From Semisulcospira habei (Eukaryota; Mollusca; Gastropoda; Semisulcospiridae), in contig BTPG01000004.1 of the NCBI GenBank assembly GCA_036245525.1, forward strand, positions 231,430,004 to 231,494,003: a stretch of DNA of 64,000 bases. Direction: 5' to 3'. Shown in pieces: positions 23,101 to 33,217 of this stretch. The notes beneath the pieces are model-generated. The model did not search any database. It was not told where the DNA came from and was given only the letters and a program-made list of their open reading frames with translations. Position numbers and translations under genes: made by a program. Every line of letters begins with the position of its first letter. Position 1 is the stretch's first letter.

Positions 23101-23326
23101 GGAACTTGGAAATAACGCCCTCTCGCGAGATCGGGAAGGGAGGCTATCTGGAGGAAGGGAGGCCACTCATGGGATGGGGTATCTGCTGGCTAGAAGTACG
23201 TCCCTGGTTTGTGTAGCAACACACAACAATTTTGGAGACTGAAATTGGCAGGCTAAGTATATCTTCCTGTCAGTAATACCATCGGTAAGTATTTTTCGAA
23301 AAAATTTATTTTAAGAAAAAATACAT
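23101..23326 (-). repeat. DIRS right inverted terminal repeat
   Basis: Inverse of 4,491-4,679 over about 190 bp, followed by a distinct outer A/T-rich end (AGTATTTTTCGAAAAAATTT...). The element edge is at about 23,326, where homology with the internal complementary region ends. Confidence 0.78.
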
Positions 23327-23504
23327 ATTTACCCCACTGTGTGAACACTATGCATGAGCATAGAGTTTCATCACATGCATGTTGCAGAGCTCTCTCTGGG
23401 CTTTTCTCTGGAGGTGTTTGAAGCGGTCTTTCTTGGACAAGGAGTTGATGTCGTTCTGCCACTCGATAAACTGCTCACCCTAGTAAGGGAGGGAACTAGA
23501 AAAG
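23327..23504. other. No gene recognised
   Basis: The reading frame open here runs straight into LINE endonuclease sequence and has no recognised content before it. It may be LINE 5' sequence or intronic DNA. Confidence 0.35.
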
Positions 23505-24372
23505 GTGTTCCAAACATTGCCTGCCCTACACCAAACCGGTCAGTTTACCGCAGCTGGCGGTTTAACCCTTTTATGCGGTCAAAAAGAAAAACAAAGAAAG
23601 AAACTTATCCTCGGTACGTGGAACGTACAAACCCTGTTGGACAGAACAGAGATCAGATGCAGAGACCGCACAGAAGAACAGCACTCATAGCCAGGGAGCT
23701 GGCGAGATATAAGATCGACATTGCGGCTCTTCGTGAAACCAGATTTGCTGACGAAGGCTCAATCTGTGAACCTGAGGGTGGGAACACCTTTTTCTGGAAG
23801 GGCAAAGCTAAGAATGAGGACAGGATACACGGAGTTGGCTTCGCCATCCGCACCACGCTCCTCCGACAGCTGCCTTCTCTTCCCACTGGCATCAGCGAAC
23901 GAGTGTTTCCCCATCTCCCACACCCGACATGTCACTATCATCGGCGCCTATGCTCCGACACTCACCAGCGCCGATGACGACAAGGAGGCGTTCTATGAGA
24001 GCCTCGACTCCCTCCTGAAGTCCACTCCTGCAAGTGACAAACTCATCGTGCTTGGTGACTTCAGTGCTCGAGTTGGGCGCGAATGCGACTGCTGGGAAGG
24101 AGTGATGGGCCCACACGGGCTGGTCAAGATGAACAGCAGTGGCCTGCTGCTACTGACAATGTGCGCTGAGAATGGACTCGCCATCACCAACACCCTTTTC
24201 AGTCTGGCTATTAAGTACAAGACAACATGGATGCATCCCAGGTCCAAGCAGTGGCATCTCATAGACTGGTGCTGGACCGACCATCGGCTGGTGCGGTCTG
24301 TCCTCAACCTGCACATTGCACCAGCACACAGGAAGAGGCCGAAGCTCACCCGACCTTCATTCAACCTGGCCA
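23505..24372 (+). pseudogene. LINE endonuclease domain fragment (EN-RT group)
   Basis: APE-type endonuclease motifs in two overlapping frames: LILGTWNVQTLLD, then IDIAALRETRF, then VLGDFSARVGRECDCWEG, then TDHRLVRSVLNLHI. A frameshift lies between about 23,880 and 23,930. Such domains are often mislabelled as craniofacial development protein 2 in databases. The RT that should follow is absent; the adjoining linker is found inverted at 24,481-24,690. Confidence 0.75.
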
Positions 24373-24480
24373 AGCTGAGGATATACAGTTTTACAAATAG
24401 ATATGAAGTTAGCTAATCTGTTTTTGCTGCGGCTCACTTGGCGGTCTGTGTTGTCATAATATGGTTATTATGCAATAGAT

Positions 24481-24690
24481 TTATCTTATAAAGGCACTGC
24501 GCTTTTGCTCCAGTAGCTTGTTGATCTCTTCATTGTTCTCATCGAACCAATCCTGGTGTACCCTCTGCTTGGGTCCAAGCACGTCTTTGGCAGACTCCGT
24601 CACCATCCCCTTGAACTGGCTCCACATTTCAGTTGGGTTGCCAGTCAACGGTCCATGGGCAGATAGCAGGTCATCAAGGTGGGACTGGAA
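24481..24690 (-). pseudogene. LINE EN-RT linker fragment, inverted
   Basis: Encodes ...PTEMWSQFKGMVTESAK... and WFDENNEEINKLLEQKRSAF, the spacer that follows the endonuclease in EN-RT LINEs. It lies in the opposite direction to the endonuclease at 23,505-24,372, suggesting a 5'-inverted insertion. The right edge joins LINE-A sequence at about 24,691. Confidence 0.6.
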
Positions 24691-25036
24691 GTTTTCTTTG
24701 ATCTTGAAAAGGCATATGACACTACCTGGAAGTATGGTATAATGTCTGATTTGTCGGACATGGATTTTAAAGGGCACCTGCCTGTTTTTATTCACTTATT
24801 ATTGTGTAACAGGTCATTCCATGCCTTATTGTGTAACAGGTCGTTCCATGCCCGTGTGGGCTCCACCCTCTCCAACTCCTTTGAACAGAAGATGGGTGTC
24901 TCACAGGGCAGCATTCTATCTCCTGTTTTATTTAGCATTAAAATAAATAACATTGTAAAGGCCGTCAAGGATGATTCTGAATGCTCTTTGTTTGTGGACG
25001 ACTTTGCTTTGTGTGCACGAGGTCGAGGACTTGCTT
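24691..25036 (+). pseudogene. LINE-A copy A4, RT fragment
   Basis: Begins in FFDLEKAYDTTWKYG and includes FVDDFALCARGRG. A short local duplication (TTATTGTGTAACAGGTC twice, 24,801-24,845) disrupts the frame. It is interrupted at AGGACTTGC by a SINE-like element (TSD at 25,026-25,038 and 26,003-26,015 with one mismatch) and continues at 26,004. Confidence 0.8.
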
Positions 25037-26002
25037 CCCCACCCGGGTCTGCCCTGGGGGACTTGGGTGGGGTAACTACTTTTTAGTTCCCAGAGTCACC
25101 CTGGTCAGCCCCACAGGGTGGGTTTTCTTCTGTATTCTGGGGCATGTGTTTCTGTCTACCCTTGGTCCATTCACCTGTATTTTCCTTTTTTAAACTCTCC
25201 CTACTAATAATAATAATAATAATTACGGTATTTATAATGCGCTTATCTTATAATAATTATAACTCTAAGCGCGCACTCACAACTCGCGCACGCTTTAGAC
25301 AATGACTTGCGTACCACAAACAGTGGAATACATTACGACGGTCAGCTTGGGGTGGGGAGTGTGGTGATATAGTGCTAAAACTGTTGAAAGAGGTGAGTTT
25401 TGAGGGCGGACTGGAAGGAGGAGAGAGAGTGTTTCTGACGGAGAGAGAGTGGGAGAGTGTTCCAGGTAGATGGACCGTAGACGGAGAAGGAGCGGGGGCC
25501 GAAAGTGTTAAGTTTGGTGCGAGGGATGTGGAGGCGGAGAGGGTCAGAGGCAGAGCGGAGGGAGCGGGAAGGTGTGTAGGGGTGAAGTAAGTTGGAGAGA
25601 TAGGCAGGAGCGCAGTTGTTCAGGGATTTGTAGCAGAGAGACAGAATTTTGTATTGGATGCGTTGGGGGATGGGGAGCCAGTGAAGGAGTTTGAGCAGGG
25701 GTGTGACGTGGTCGGATTTTTTCTTTCTGAGGACGAGGCGGGCAGCATTGTTCTGAACGCGTTGGAGAGTGAAAATGGTGGAGTGAGGGAGGCTGCCTGT
25801 AGCTCTTGATATTGGATGTGTGTTGCTAAATGGTCTTAGCTTTATTTAGGCCCCATGTCGTAGGTTTATTTAACGTGTTGGACCGGCTGGCGACATACAT
25901 TCAATATTCTGTTTATTTTTTTTGTTTTCACAAGCAGTGCAGGCACGTCCTGAGAAAGCCTTGTTGCTGTCGGGACGTTAAGCAATGTACAATCAACAAT
26001 CA
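25037..26002 (+). mobile_element. SINE-like repeat interrupted by an L2/CR1-type LINE
   Basis: 5' half at 25,037-25,203 (CCCCACCCGGGTCTGCC...) and 3' half at 25,793-26,002 (CTGCCTGTAGCTCTTG ... GGGACGTTAAGCAATGTACA). The LINE fragment between them replaced about ten bases of the SINE-like sequence. Confidence 0.8.
25204..25792 (-). mobile_element. L2/CR1-type LINE 3' fragment
   Basis: On the minus strand, 25,792 down to the TAG at 25,375 is a continuous frame of 138 codons without a start. It reads LQRVQNNAARLVLRKKK, LLHWLPIPQRIQYKIL and GPRSFSVYGPSTWNTLPLSL, the conserved C-terminus of RT in CR1/L2/Rex-like LINEs. A 3' UTR follows, ending in (ATT)n at 25,204-25,220. Confidence 0.85.
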
Positions 26003-26003
26003 A

Positions 26004-27589
26004 GGACTTGCGTCCCTTAAGAGGCGCTTGCAGCTGTGCGTTGATCGCATCCAGGGGTGGGTGTCTCTCAATGGATTAAGGTTCTCGCCCTCCAAGACAG
26101 TCTGTGTGCCTTTTACTAACCAGACGAAATTTTTTCCAGAACCTAGCCTGAGCATTGCTGGAGTGCCAATTAAGGTGGCTGAAGAGGCAAAGTTTTTGGG
26201 GGTCATCTTTGACAAAAGATTGACCTTCTGCAACCATGTTAACTACCTTAGAACCTCTTGTCAGAAGGCCCTTGACATTCTTCTTGTCGTTGATCGTACT
26301 GACTGGGGTGCAGAGCGCATTGTCTTACTTCGACTGTACCGGGCCCTTGTTCGGTCCAAACTGGATTACGGCTCTGTGGTATATGGCTCGGCTTCCAAGT
26401 CTGTTCTACAGCGTCTAAACACAATTCACCATCAAGGTCTGCGCATATGTCTGGGAGCCATCAGGACATCTCCAGTTCCTAGTCTGTATGCCGAGGCAGG
26501 GGAGCCTTCTCTCAGGCTTCGTTGCATCCGCCTCATGCTCAGCTACGTTCTGAAGCTGAAGACCCTTCCAGACAATCCTGCCTATGATTGTGTTTTTAAC
26601 CCGTCGTTTGCAGAGATTTACGATGCCCATCCGGGAGCTGTCCGTCCACTTTCCTTCCGTGTCCGACCTCATCTGCAGGCGACCGGAGTGGACCTGGACA
26701 AAGTTTCGGAATCTCTGCAACACGTCACTCCACCCTGGCTACTACCAGTTCCTGACATCTTGCTGGACTTGACCACCCACAAGAAGGATTGTACTCCACC
26801 AGCCATATACCAACAGAGCCTCAATGAATTCCTTTCAATTTTTCCTGGCTATTGTCGTCTTTATACGGATGGGTCCAAGTCTGAGGATGGCTGCAATGTC
26901 CTCTCGCCATCCTAGACGCCCATTTAAGCTCCGCACTCAAGCAAGCCTATCAGTCTCGGGAAAGGAACTTCCTGATTTTGTCTGACTCTCTTTCTGCCTT
27001 GCAGGCCCTTCAGGGCGCGGGAACAGATCACCCACTGCTTGTGCAGATTAGAAAGCTCTCCTCAGACTTGATGAAGGAATATTATGACATCATTTTTATT
27101 TGGGTCCCGGGCCATGTGGGCATCGAAGGCAACAGAATCGCAGATTCTGCTGCCAACAGTGCCTGCATTGACCCTGTCCCTGACACACAGACTGTTTATA
27201 GTAATTTTAAAACTGTGATTAGTGCGTACATAGCCTGTGAGTGGCAGTCCGAGTGGGACAAAGAGTAAGCTAACAAGCTGCATGATGCCCTTCCTAAGTT
27301 GTCCGATGGTCTACCTTATCGTTGCGGAAGCTGCCGTGAGGAGATTGTCCTTGCTCGGCTCCACATCGGGCACACATATGTTACGCACTCTTATTTACTA
27401 AAACAGGAGGAGCGTCCATGGTGTTATGCCTGCGACGAACAGTACTCTGTTGAACACCTTTTGCTGTCTTGTGCTGATCTAATCGACACAAGGTATAAAC
27501 CTTTCACAGCAAACTCCATGAAGGTTTTGTTCCGGGATGTGCCCCCGGACAAGATCTTCAGTTTTCTGAGAGAGTGCCATATTTTTAAT
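26004..27589 (+). pseudogene. LINE-A copy A4, RT thumb and RNase H
   Basis: Continues A4 from GLASLKRRLQLCVD through RNase H. A deletion near 26,890-26,940 removes the segment that contains the catalytic Glu of RNase H, and a TAA lies at 27,267. The copy is cut at CATATTTTTAAT (27,578-27,589) by a LINE-B insertion; the same 12 bases recur at 30,304-30,315. Confidence 0.85.
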
Positions 27590-30051
27590 CTTCTTGGCTT
27601 GACTTCGCGAACGAAGATTCTATAGGGCTTTCCCACGTCGTCTGCAGGCATTTTCGTGGCTGCGGAGGCCAATCCGGGACAGGCAGGTTCGACCGCAGTG
27701 GCTGCAGTGGAAGGTCTGGTCAGGGTTATGAGTTACGGCAACTCTGTTTTTTCTCCTGAGCCGTTTGTCCTTAAGGTTAGCTCTGCGAGAGTCCTCAAAG
27801 GAGACGGCTGCCTTGTAGATGGTGGAGCACCAGGTGTCACGGTCCGCAGCAAGCGAAGACCACTGGCGGTGGTCGATTTGGCAGGCACTAAGTGACTTCT
27901 TGAGACCGTCTTTGTATCTCTTCTTTGGTGCCCCTCTGTCTCGGTGTCCAGTGGCAAGCTCGCCGAACAGAGTGATCTTGGGTAGGCGATGATCCTCCAT
28001 CCTGGAGACGTGCCCCGCCCAGCGAAGCTGTGTCCGCAGCAACAAAGCCTCGATGCTCATAGTTTCTGCCTGTTCAAGGACCTCGACGTTGGTGACATAG
28101 TCACTCCAGTGAATGCCCAGGATGGTACGCAGGCAGCGCTGGTGAAAGCGTTCGAGGAGTTGTAGTTGGTTGCGGTAGAGGGCCCAGGACTCGGAACCGT
28201 ACAGCAGGGTGGTGAGGACGACAGCTCTGTACACGCTGATCTTGGTGCCTTTTTTCAGCTGTTGATTGTGCCACACCCGCTTGAATAGTCGCCCGAAAGC
28301 ACTGTTCGCTTTTGCCAACCTGTTCAGCTCCTTGTCCAGCTTGGCGTCTGACGTGATGGTGCAGCCAAGGTAGGTAAACTGGTGTACTGACTTTAGTTCA
28401 GACTCGCCGATGGTGATGTGGGGAGGGCGATGCTCTACCTTGGGTGCCGGCTGATGAAGGACCTCTGTCTTTTTCAGACTGACCTCGAGTCCAAAGAGCT
28501 GGGCAGCATCTGCAAAGCAGGACGTGATGCGCTGCAAGGCTCTCTCTGTGTGTGCAACGAGGGCAGCGTCATCAGCAAAGAGCAGCTCACGAATCAGTTG
28601 GTCTAGGGTTTTGGTGTGGGCCTGCAGTCGTCTGAGGTTGAACAGGTTGCCATCGAGACGATACCTGATGTACACTGCATCGTCATCGTCGAGGTCCACT
28701 GTGGCCTGCTTTAACATCATGCTAAAGAAGATGGTGAAGACGGTTGGTGCCAGCACGCAGCCCTGTTTCACGCCGTTGATAATGGGGAATGGTTCTGAGA
28801 GGTTACTGTTGAGTCTAACCTGGCCTTGCTGGTCCTCGTGGAGCAGGACGATCATGCTTAGGAACTTTGGGGGACAGCCAAGTCGCTCCAGGATCTGCCA
28901 CATGCCTTGCCTGCTCACAGTGTCGAACGCTTTTGTTAGGTCGACAAACGTTACATACAGCCCTTTGTTCTGCTCGCGGCACTTCTCCTGAAGCTGTCTC
29001 AGCACAAAGACCATGTCGGTGGTACTCCTGTTGGCTCTGAAGCCACACTGGCCCTCTGGGAGGTGGTCTTCAGCGATGGCAGGTACCAGCCGATTCAGGA
29101 GCAGCCTTGCGAGAATTTTCCCTGCAATGGACAGCAGGGTAATTCCACGATAATTAGAGCAGGCAGATTTCTCTCCTTTGTTCTTGTACAGGGTGATGAT
29201 GACTGCATCACGGAGATCCTTTGGTAGTGTTCCTTTCTCCCAGCAGCAGAGAAAGAGGTCATGGAGCTTGTTGTGCAGTGCTGGGCCTCCATGTTTCCAG
29301 ATCTCTAGCGGGATTCCGTCAATGCCTGCTGCTTTGCCACTCTTGAGCTGGTGGATGGCTGTGAGGGTCTCTTCGGCGGTGGGCGGTTCGTCCAATTCAA
29401 CCTTTAGTGGGAGCTGTGGGATTTGGAGGATGACTGTTTCTTGAACAGTGCGCTCAGCGCCGAAGAGGTCCTGAAAGTATTCTGACCAGCGGTTCAAGAT
29501 GGAGGTATTATCTGTGAGGAGTGCCTGTCCATCGGCGCTTCGCAGGGGACTTTGTACCAGGTGCCTAGGGCCATACACTGCTTTCAGTGCTTCATAGAAG
29601 CCCCTGTAGTCACCGTTGTCAGCGCAAAGCTGGGTCCTCTGTGCCAGTCTCGACCACCACTCGTTCTGGAGTTCTCTAAGCTTGAGCTGGAGACTGCTGC
29701 AGATGAGGCGAAAGGCAGATTTCTTCACAGGGCAGGAAGGCTGGGCTAGGTGGGCCTGGTGGGCGGCTCTTTTTTTTGCTAGAAGTTCCTGGATCTCCAC
29801 GTCGTTTTCGTCAAACCAGTCTTTGTTCCTCTTTCTAACAAAGCCCAAGACTTCCATAGAAGATTTTACAATAGCAGTTTTCAGTTGCTCCCAGAGTGTT
29901 TCAGGGGAGGAGTCTGCTGGATCAACTGCGTCTTTGAGCATGCGCTCTAAATCTGTCTGGAGGGCAGCTTTCTTGTCATCACGCTGAAGGCTGGCGACAT
30001 CAAGCTTTTTCTTGAGGGGGCCCCTTTTCTTGGGTTTCAGCTTGAGGTGGA
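27590..30051 (-). mobile_element. LINE-B copy B1, 5'-truncated
   Basis: Minus-strand EN-RT LINE, nearly identical to 50,104-52,560. The 3' end, on the left, is a very short UTR containing the hairpin CTTCGTTCGCGAAG. Homology to the full copy ends at about 30,051, within the endonuclease-RT linker. The TSD CATATTTTTAAT encloses B1 plus 252 extra bases (30,052-30,303). Confidence 0.88.
27620..30048 (-). pseudogene. LINE-B reverse transcriptase with C2H2 finger (truncated 5')
   Basis: Long open frame: a KNKDWFDENDVEIQELLAKK linker, RT motifs (GKAAGIDGIPLEIWKHGG, NYRGITLLSIAGKILARLLL, FVDLTKAFDTVSRQGMWQIL, ELLFADDAALVAHT), thumb (YGSESWALYRNQ) and a terminal zinc finger CSHCGRTCLSRIGLRSHENAC. 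Compared with the copy at 50,129 it has a small in-frame deletion near KELNRLAKANSAF. The endonuclease is missing, so it cannot mobilise itself. Confidence 0.88.
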
Positions 30052-30097
30052 GTCAGTTCATCATTTTTACATTTATTTTGGTGGTATGCTGTGTTAA

Positions 30098-30303
30098 CCC
30101 ATATCATACTGAGGCTAAAAGCTTCAAATTTGTACACTGCCATATGCAAGTTACATTATAGTACTTACAGATTTAAGGATATATAGACCAATGCCTGTAG
30201 TTCAAGGGTGGTGCCAGAATAGCATGGCGCCTAGAGGCGCCAAGCTATTCTGGCACTACCCGTGAACTATTTTCGTCAAACTTATTTCACACACTGGTGT
30301 ATT
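30098..30303. mobile_element. piggyBac-like MITE, right end missing
   Basis: Same family as 8,308-8,523: TTAA then CCCATATCATACTGAGG, central hairpin TAGCATGGCGCC...GGCGCCAAGCTATTC (about 30,196-30,268). It ends at GGTGTATT where the TSD of the LINE-B insertion begins, so it lost its last 15 bases. Confidence 0.7.
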
Positions 30304-30556
30304 CATATTTTTAATAAGATTTGAGCATTTATTGACTATGATGTTTCTATTATTTTGACCTTTTTGAGTCTCTGTCGACGTTTTCTTTAAAGACCTCTGC
30401 GACATTTTAGCCTGACATTTTTTAGGGTATATTTACATCATGTCTTAAGACCTTTCTTTTAGTCTGGCTGACCAGACTTTTACCCATCCCGCCGTGAGAT
30501 GGCTTTAGTTGCCTGCTCAGCGTTAAACCCAAATAAATAACTAACTAACTAACATT
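30304..30556 (+). mobile_element. LINE-A copy A4, 3' UTR and tail
   Basis: Resumes with the duplicated CATATTTTTAAT, then AAGATTTGAGC, the 3' UTR, and CGTTAAACCCAAATAAATAACTAACT. This is the end of the copy that starts at 24,691. Confidence 0.85.
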
Positions 30557-30840
30557 TAATACTGCTGTAACCCAAACAGCCAGTGAGATCCTTGGCAAAC
30601 ACCGACAAGCAAAGAAACCTTGGGTTACAGCTGACATCTTTGTTCTATGTGACAAGCGTCGAGGATTAAAGAAAAAGTAATAAGAGGTAGAAGGACCTAA
30701 ACAATACTGGGAAATTAACCAGGATATCAAGAAAAGCATGAAAAAGTCAAAGAGTAAGTGGATTGAAGATCAGTGTAAACACGTAGAAGAACATCTGAAC
30801 AAAAATAATAGCAAAAAAAGCATACCAGAAATTTGCTACT
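30557..30840 (+). pseudogene. LINE EN-RT linker fragment (RTE-like)
   Basis: Reads TASEILGKHRQAKKPWVTADI, then LCDKRRGLKKK, a stop, and then NQDIKKSMKKSKSKWIEDQC with further frame breaks. This Lys-rich segment precedes RT in RTE-type LINEs. No RT follows. Confidence 0.55.
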
Positions 30841-31848
30841 GATGAGCAAAAGAAATGCAACATCAATCGATTCATCGGAAACACTTCAGTTGCATTTGAT
30901 GATGTTGCATTTCTTTTACTCTTCAGTATACTACAGCAGCTACAGCAGTGTTTGGTGAGTGGTCACTGCGTGCAATGCAGACTTTGACTGCTGATGTGAT
31001 ACATAAAATGCAAAGTCAAAAACAGAAAAGTGATCGGACCTAGGCAGCTTTGAGGCAATTATAATAAGACATTTGACCTACTGGCACCTGCATTAACGGA
31101 ACATTTTAGCCCAGCAATCGTACTATGACCAATGTCCGACGCCTAGTTGCATCCCTGGAGTATAGAACTTCATCAGCCCCAGCAGGTGAGGGGGGGGGGG
31201 GGGGGGGGAGGAGATTTACTATGATTCACAGAAACACAACTGTGCTGCTGCTACAGTGGAACCTGTTTGGACCAATCACATTATTTGGGCAAGATAAAAG
31301 TTGGGCTTAAAAGATAGGTGCTGTCTCAAGAGAAGTTGTTATCCCCTCCCCTGCCTCTGTTCATACATTTTTTGTTTCTGAAATCTTGGTTCACAGACCG
31401 ACCAAAAACCAACACTGTCAAACACGGATACAAGAGTCGGCAAGAGTCATAGATCCTCATGAGCCCCTGCAGTCGCGGGGGCTCGTGAAGATCTGTGCTT
31501 CTTGCAGTTGAATCGTGTTAACATTTTTCCTGGCAGTGAAAGGGTTCAGGGCAAAAAGTGTCACCTGTCATTAAAGACCATCATTAGGTAGTTACAGCTA
31601 CAGCCACAGTCACAGCTACAGTTACAGCTACAGTCACAGCTACAGGAGCAGCTACAGCCGCCTAAATGATGGTCTTTAATGACAGGTGACCTCTTGTAAG
31701 TGTGGTCGCTCAAAACAAGTTCTGCTGTGTACCTTGTAATTCATTCAGGGATGTAACAAGCTCTGTCTGTGTCGGCTGTATTTACAAAACTAGCAATTTC
31801 TTATAAATTGTTATTCTGAAAATTCACGTGATGTATGTGTGGTGACAG
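30841..31848. other. Intron sequence with simple repeats, no gene
   Basis: It holds an imperfect hairpin around GAAATGCAACATCA (about 30,850-30,915), a poly-G run (31,191-31,208), a small inverted repeat CATGAGCCCC...GGGGCTCGTG (about 31,458-31,488) and the hairpin at 31,560-31,690. It ends at the acceptor GGTGACAG of the next exon. Confidence 0.5.
31560..31690. repeat. 30-bp-arm hairpin with an (ACAGCT)n-like loop
   Basis: Arms 31,560-31,588 and 31,661-31,690 (CACCTGTCATTAAAGACC / GGTCTTTAATGACAGGTG) are perfect complements over most of their length. The loop is a degenerate ACAGCTACAG array. It could be a MITE whose centre has become a microsatellite. Confidence 0.7.
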
Positions 31849-31946
31849 AACGATGGCGACAGCTCGGCAGACGATGACGAAGTGTTTAATGACCCGGACG
31901 ACATGTGGGAGAAAGAGAACCCCTCTCCTGGATCCTCCCCCCTCAT
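31849..31946 (+). CDS. Internal exon 2 of the host gene
   Basis: 98 nt, entered in phase 0, ending CTCAT|GTAAGT in phase 2. It follows the acceptor GGTGACAG. The translation starts NDGDSSADDDEVFNDPDD and continues MWEKENPSPGSSPL. The entry phase equals the exit phase of the exon at 347-508, and the acidic DPDD-W block fits the kinesin-3 resemblance noted there. Homology is unverified. Confidence 0.5.
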
Positions 31947-31989
31947 GTAAGTTATCCTGTTATTTGTATCAGCATTACACCCCCCCCCC

Positions 31990-32912
31990 CCCCCAAACAG
32001 AACTGCAGGCAATTCTGCTGGCACTCAGGCATGCCTATCAGTCTAGAGAAAGGAACTTCCTGATTCTGTCTGACTCTCTTTCTGCCCTGCAGGCCCTTCA
32101 GGGCGCGGGAACAGACCATCCACTGCTGGTGCAGATTTGAGAGCTTTACGCGGACTTGATGAAGGAATATTATGACATCATTTTTATTTGGGTCCCAGGG
32201 CATGTAGGCATTGAAGGCAACAGGATCGCAGATTCTGCTGCCAACGATGCCCACAATGACTCTGTCCCTGACACACAGACTGTTCATAGCGATTTTAAAC
32301 CTGTGATTAGTGCGTACATAGGCCGCGGGTGGCAGTCCGAGTGGGACAAAGGGGAAGCGAACAAGCTGCATGAAGCTCTTCCTACGGTGTCCGACAGTCT
32401 ACCTTATCGCTGCGGCAGCCACCGTGAGGAGACTGTCCTTACTCGGCTCCGCATAGGGCACACGTATGTTAGGCACTCTTACTTAATAAATCAGGATGAG
32501 CGTCCATGGTGTTTTGCCTGTCACGGGCCGTTTTCTGTTTGACACTTTTTGCTGTATTGTGCTGATCTAATTGACACGAGATATAAACACTTCACAGCAG
32601 ACTCCTTGAAGGTTTTGTTCCGGGATGTTCCCCCGGACAAAATCTTCAATTTCTTGAGAGAATACAATATTTTTAACAAGATCTGAGCATTCATAGACTG
32701 TGAATTTTTTTTTATTTGCCCTTTTTGAGAGTCTGTATACGTTTCTTTTAAAGACATGTGCGACATTTTAGCCTGACATTTTTAAGCTATATTTACATCT
32801 TGTCTTAAGACCTTGCTTTTAGTCTGGCTGACCAGATTTTTACCCATCCCGCCGTGAGATGGCCTTAGTCGCCTGCTCGGCGTTAAACCCAAATAACTAA
32901 CTAACTAACCAT
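31990..32912 (+). mobile_element. LINE-A copy A5, 5'-truncated (RNase H to tail)
   Basis: Starts after a poly-C run in the RNase H domain (ELQAILLALRHA) and ends in CCCAAATAACTAACTAAC. Frame breaks include TGA at 32,138 and 32,540. It lies in the intron between the exons at 31,849 and 32,955, in the sense orientation. Confidence 0.85.
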
Positions 32913-32954
32913 GTTGTAGGCAGTGTTGTTTTCATTGGCTGTGTTTCGTTCCAG

Positions 32955-33046
32955 AGCCAATGGCTTGGTCACCAAGAGTCCCGTCTCCTCAGTCGGCATT
33001 CGTTCATCCCAGTTCACCCCACTGTCGGCAATGCCGGGCAAGCGAG
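32955..33046 (+). CDS. Internal exon 3 of the host gene
   Basis: 92 nt between TTTCGTTCCAG and GAG|GTTAGT. Its first base completes the split codon of the previous exon. It then reads ANGLVTKSPVSSVGIRSSQF and a further basic Ser/Pro-rich stretch, with no stop, leaving in phase 1. Low-complexity Ser/Pro sequence gives no domain. The next exon is not found in the window. Confidence 0.45.
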
Positions 33047-33137
33047 GTTAGTTTGGCGGTCTGGTGTGTATGATAACTCTCTGTGTTCACATTAACCCAT
33101 TTTGCCCTGACACTACAGCAGGAGATTTATTGACCAT

Positions 33138-33214
33138 GATAATTTAAGGGTAGTGCCAGATTAGCTTGTCGCCATCAGGCGCCAAGCTAATCTGGCACTA
33201 CCCTTGAATTATCA
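33138..33214. repeat. Perfect-arm hairpin of the GGCGCC family
   Basis: AAGGGTAGTGCCAGATTAGC and its complement flank TTGTCGCCATCAGGCGCCAA. It is related to the centres of the MITEs at 8,405-8,475 and about 30,196-30,268 but lacks their outer parts; TTAA at 33,143 and TTGAA on the far side may be its target. Confidence 0.65.
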
Positions 33215-33217
33215 TAC

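Larger units (their letters stand above)
4471..23326 (+). mobile_element. DIRS-like tyrosine-recombinase retrotransposon, gutted by nested insertions
   Basis: Three features define it. Inverted termini lie at 4,471-4,679 and 23,101-23,326. An internal complementary region at 22,957-23,055 carries the complement of both outer ends joined together. Inside are a zinc-ribbon-like Gag remnant (4,951-5,628) and a tyrosine-recombinase C-terminus (to 22,849). DIRS elements use a tyrosine recombinase on a circular intermediate, which explains the internal complementary region. The RT, RNase H and methyltransferase region is missing; it has been lost between 5,628 and about 22,295, where nested LINE-A copies now sit. 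Confidence 0.75.

Noticed and set aside
25372..25590. Plus-strand Glu/Gly-rich ORF of 72 codons
   Set aside because: It is the antisense shadow of the L2/CR1-type RT C-terminus on the minus strand.
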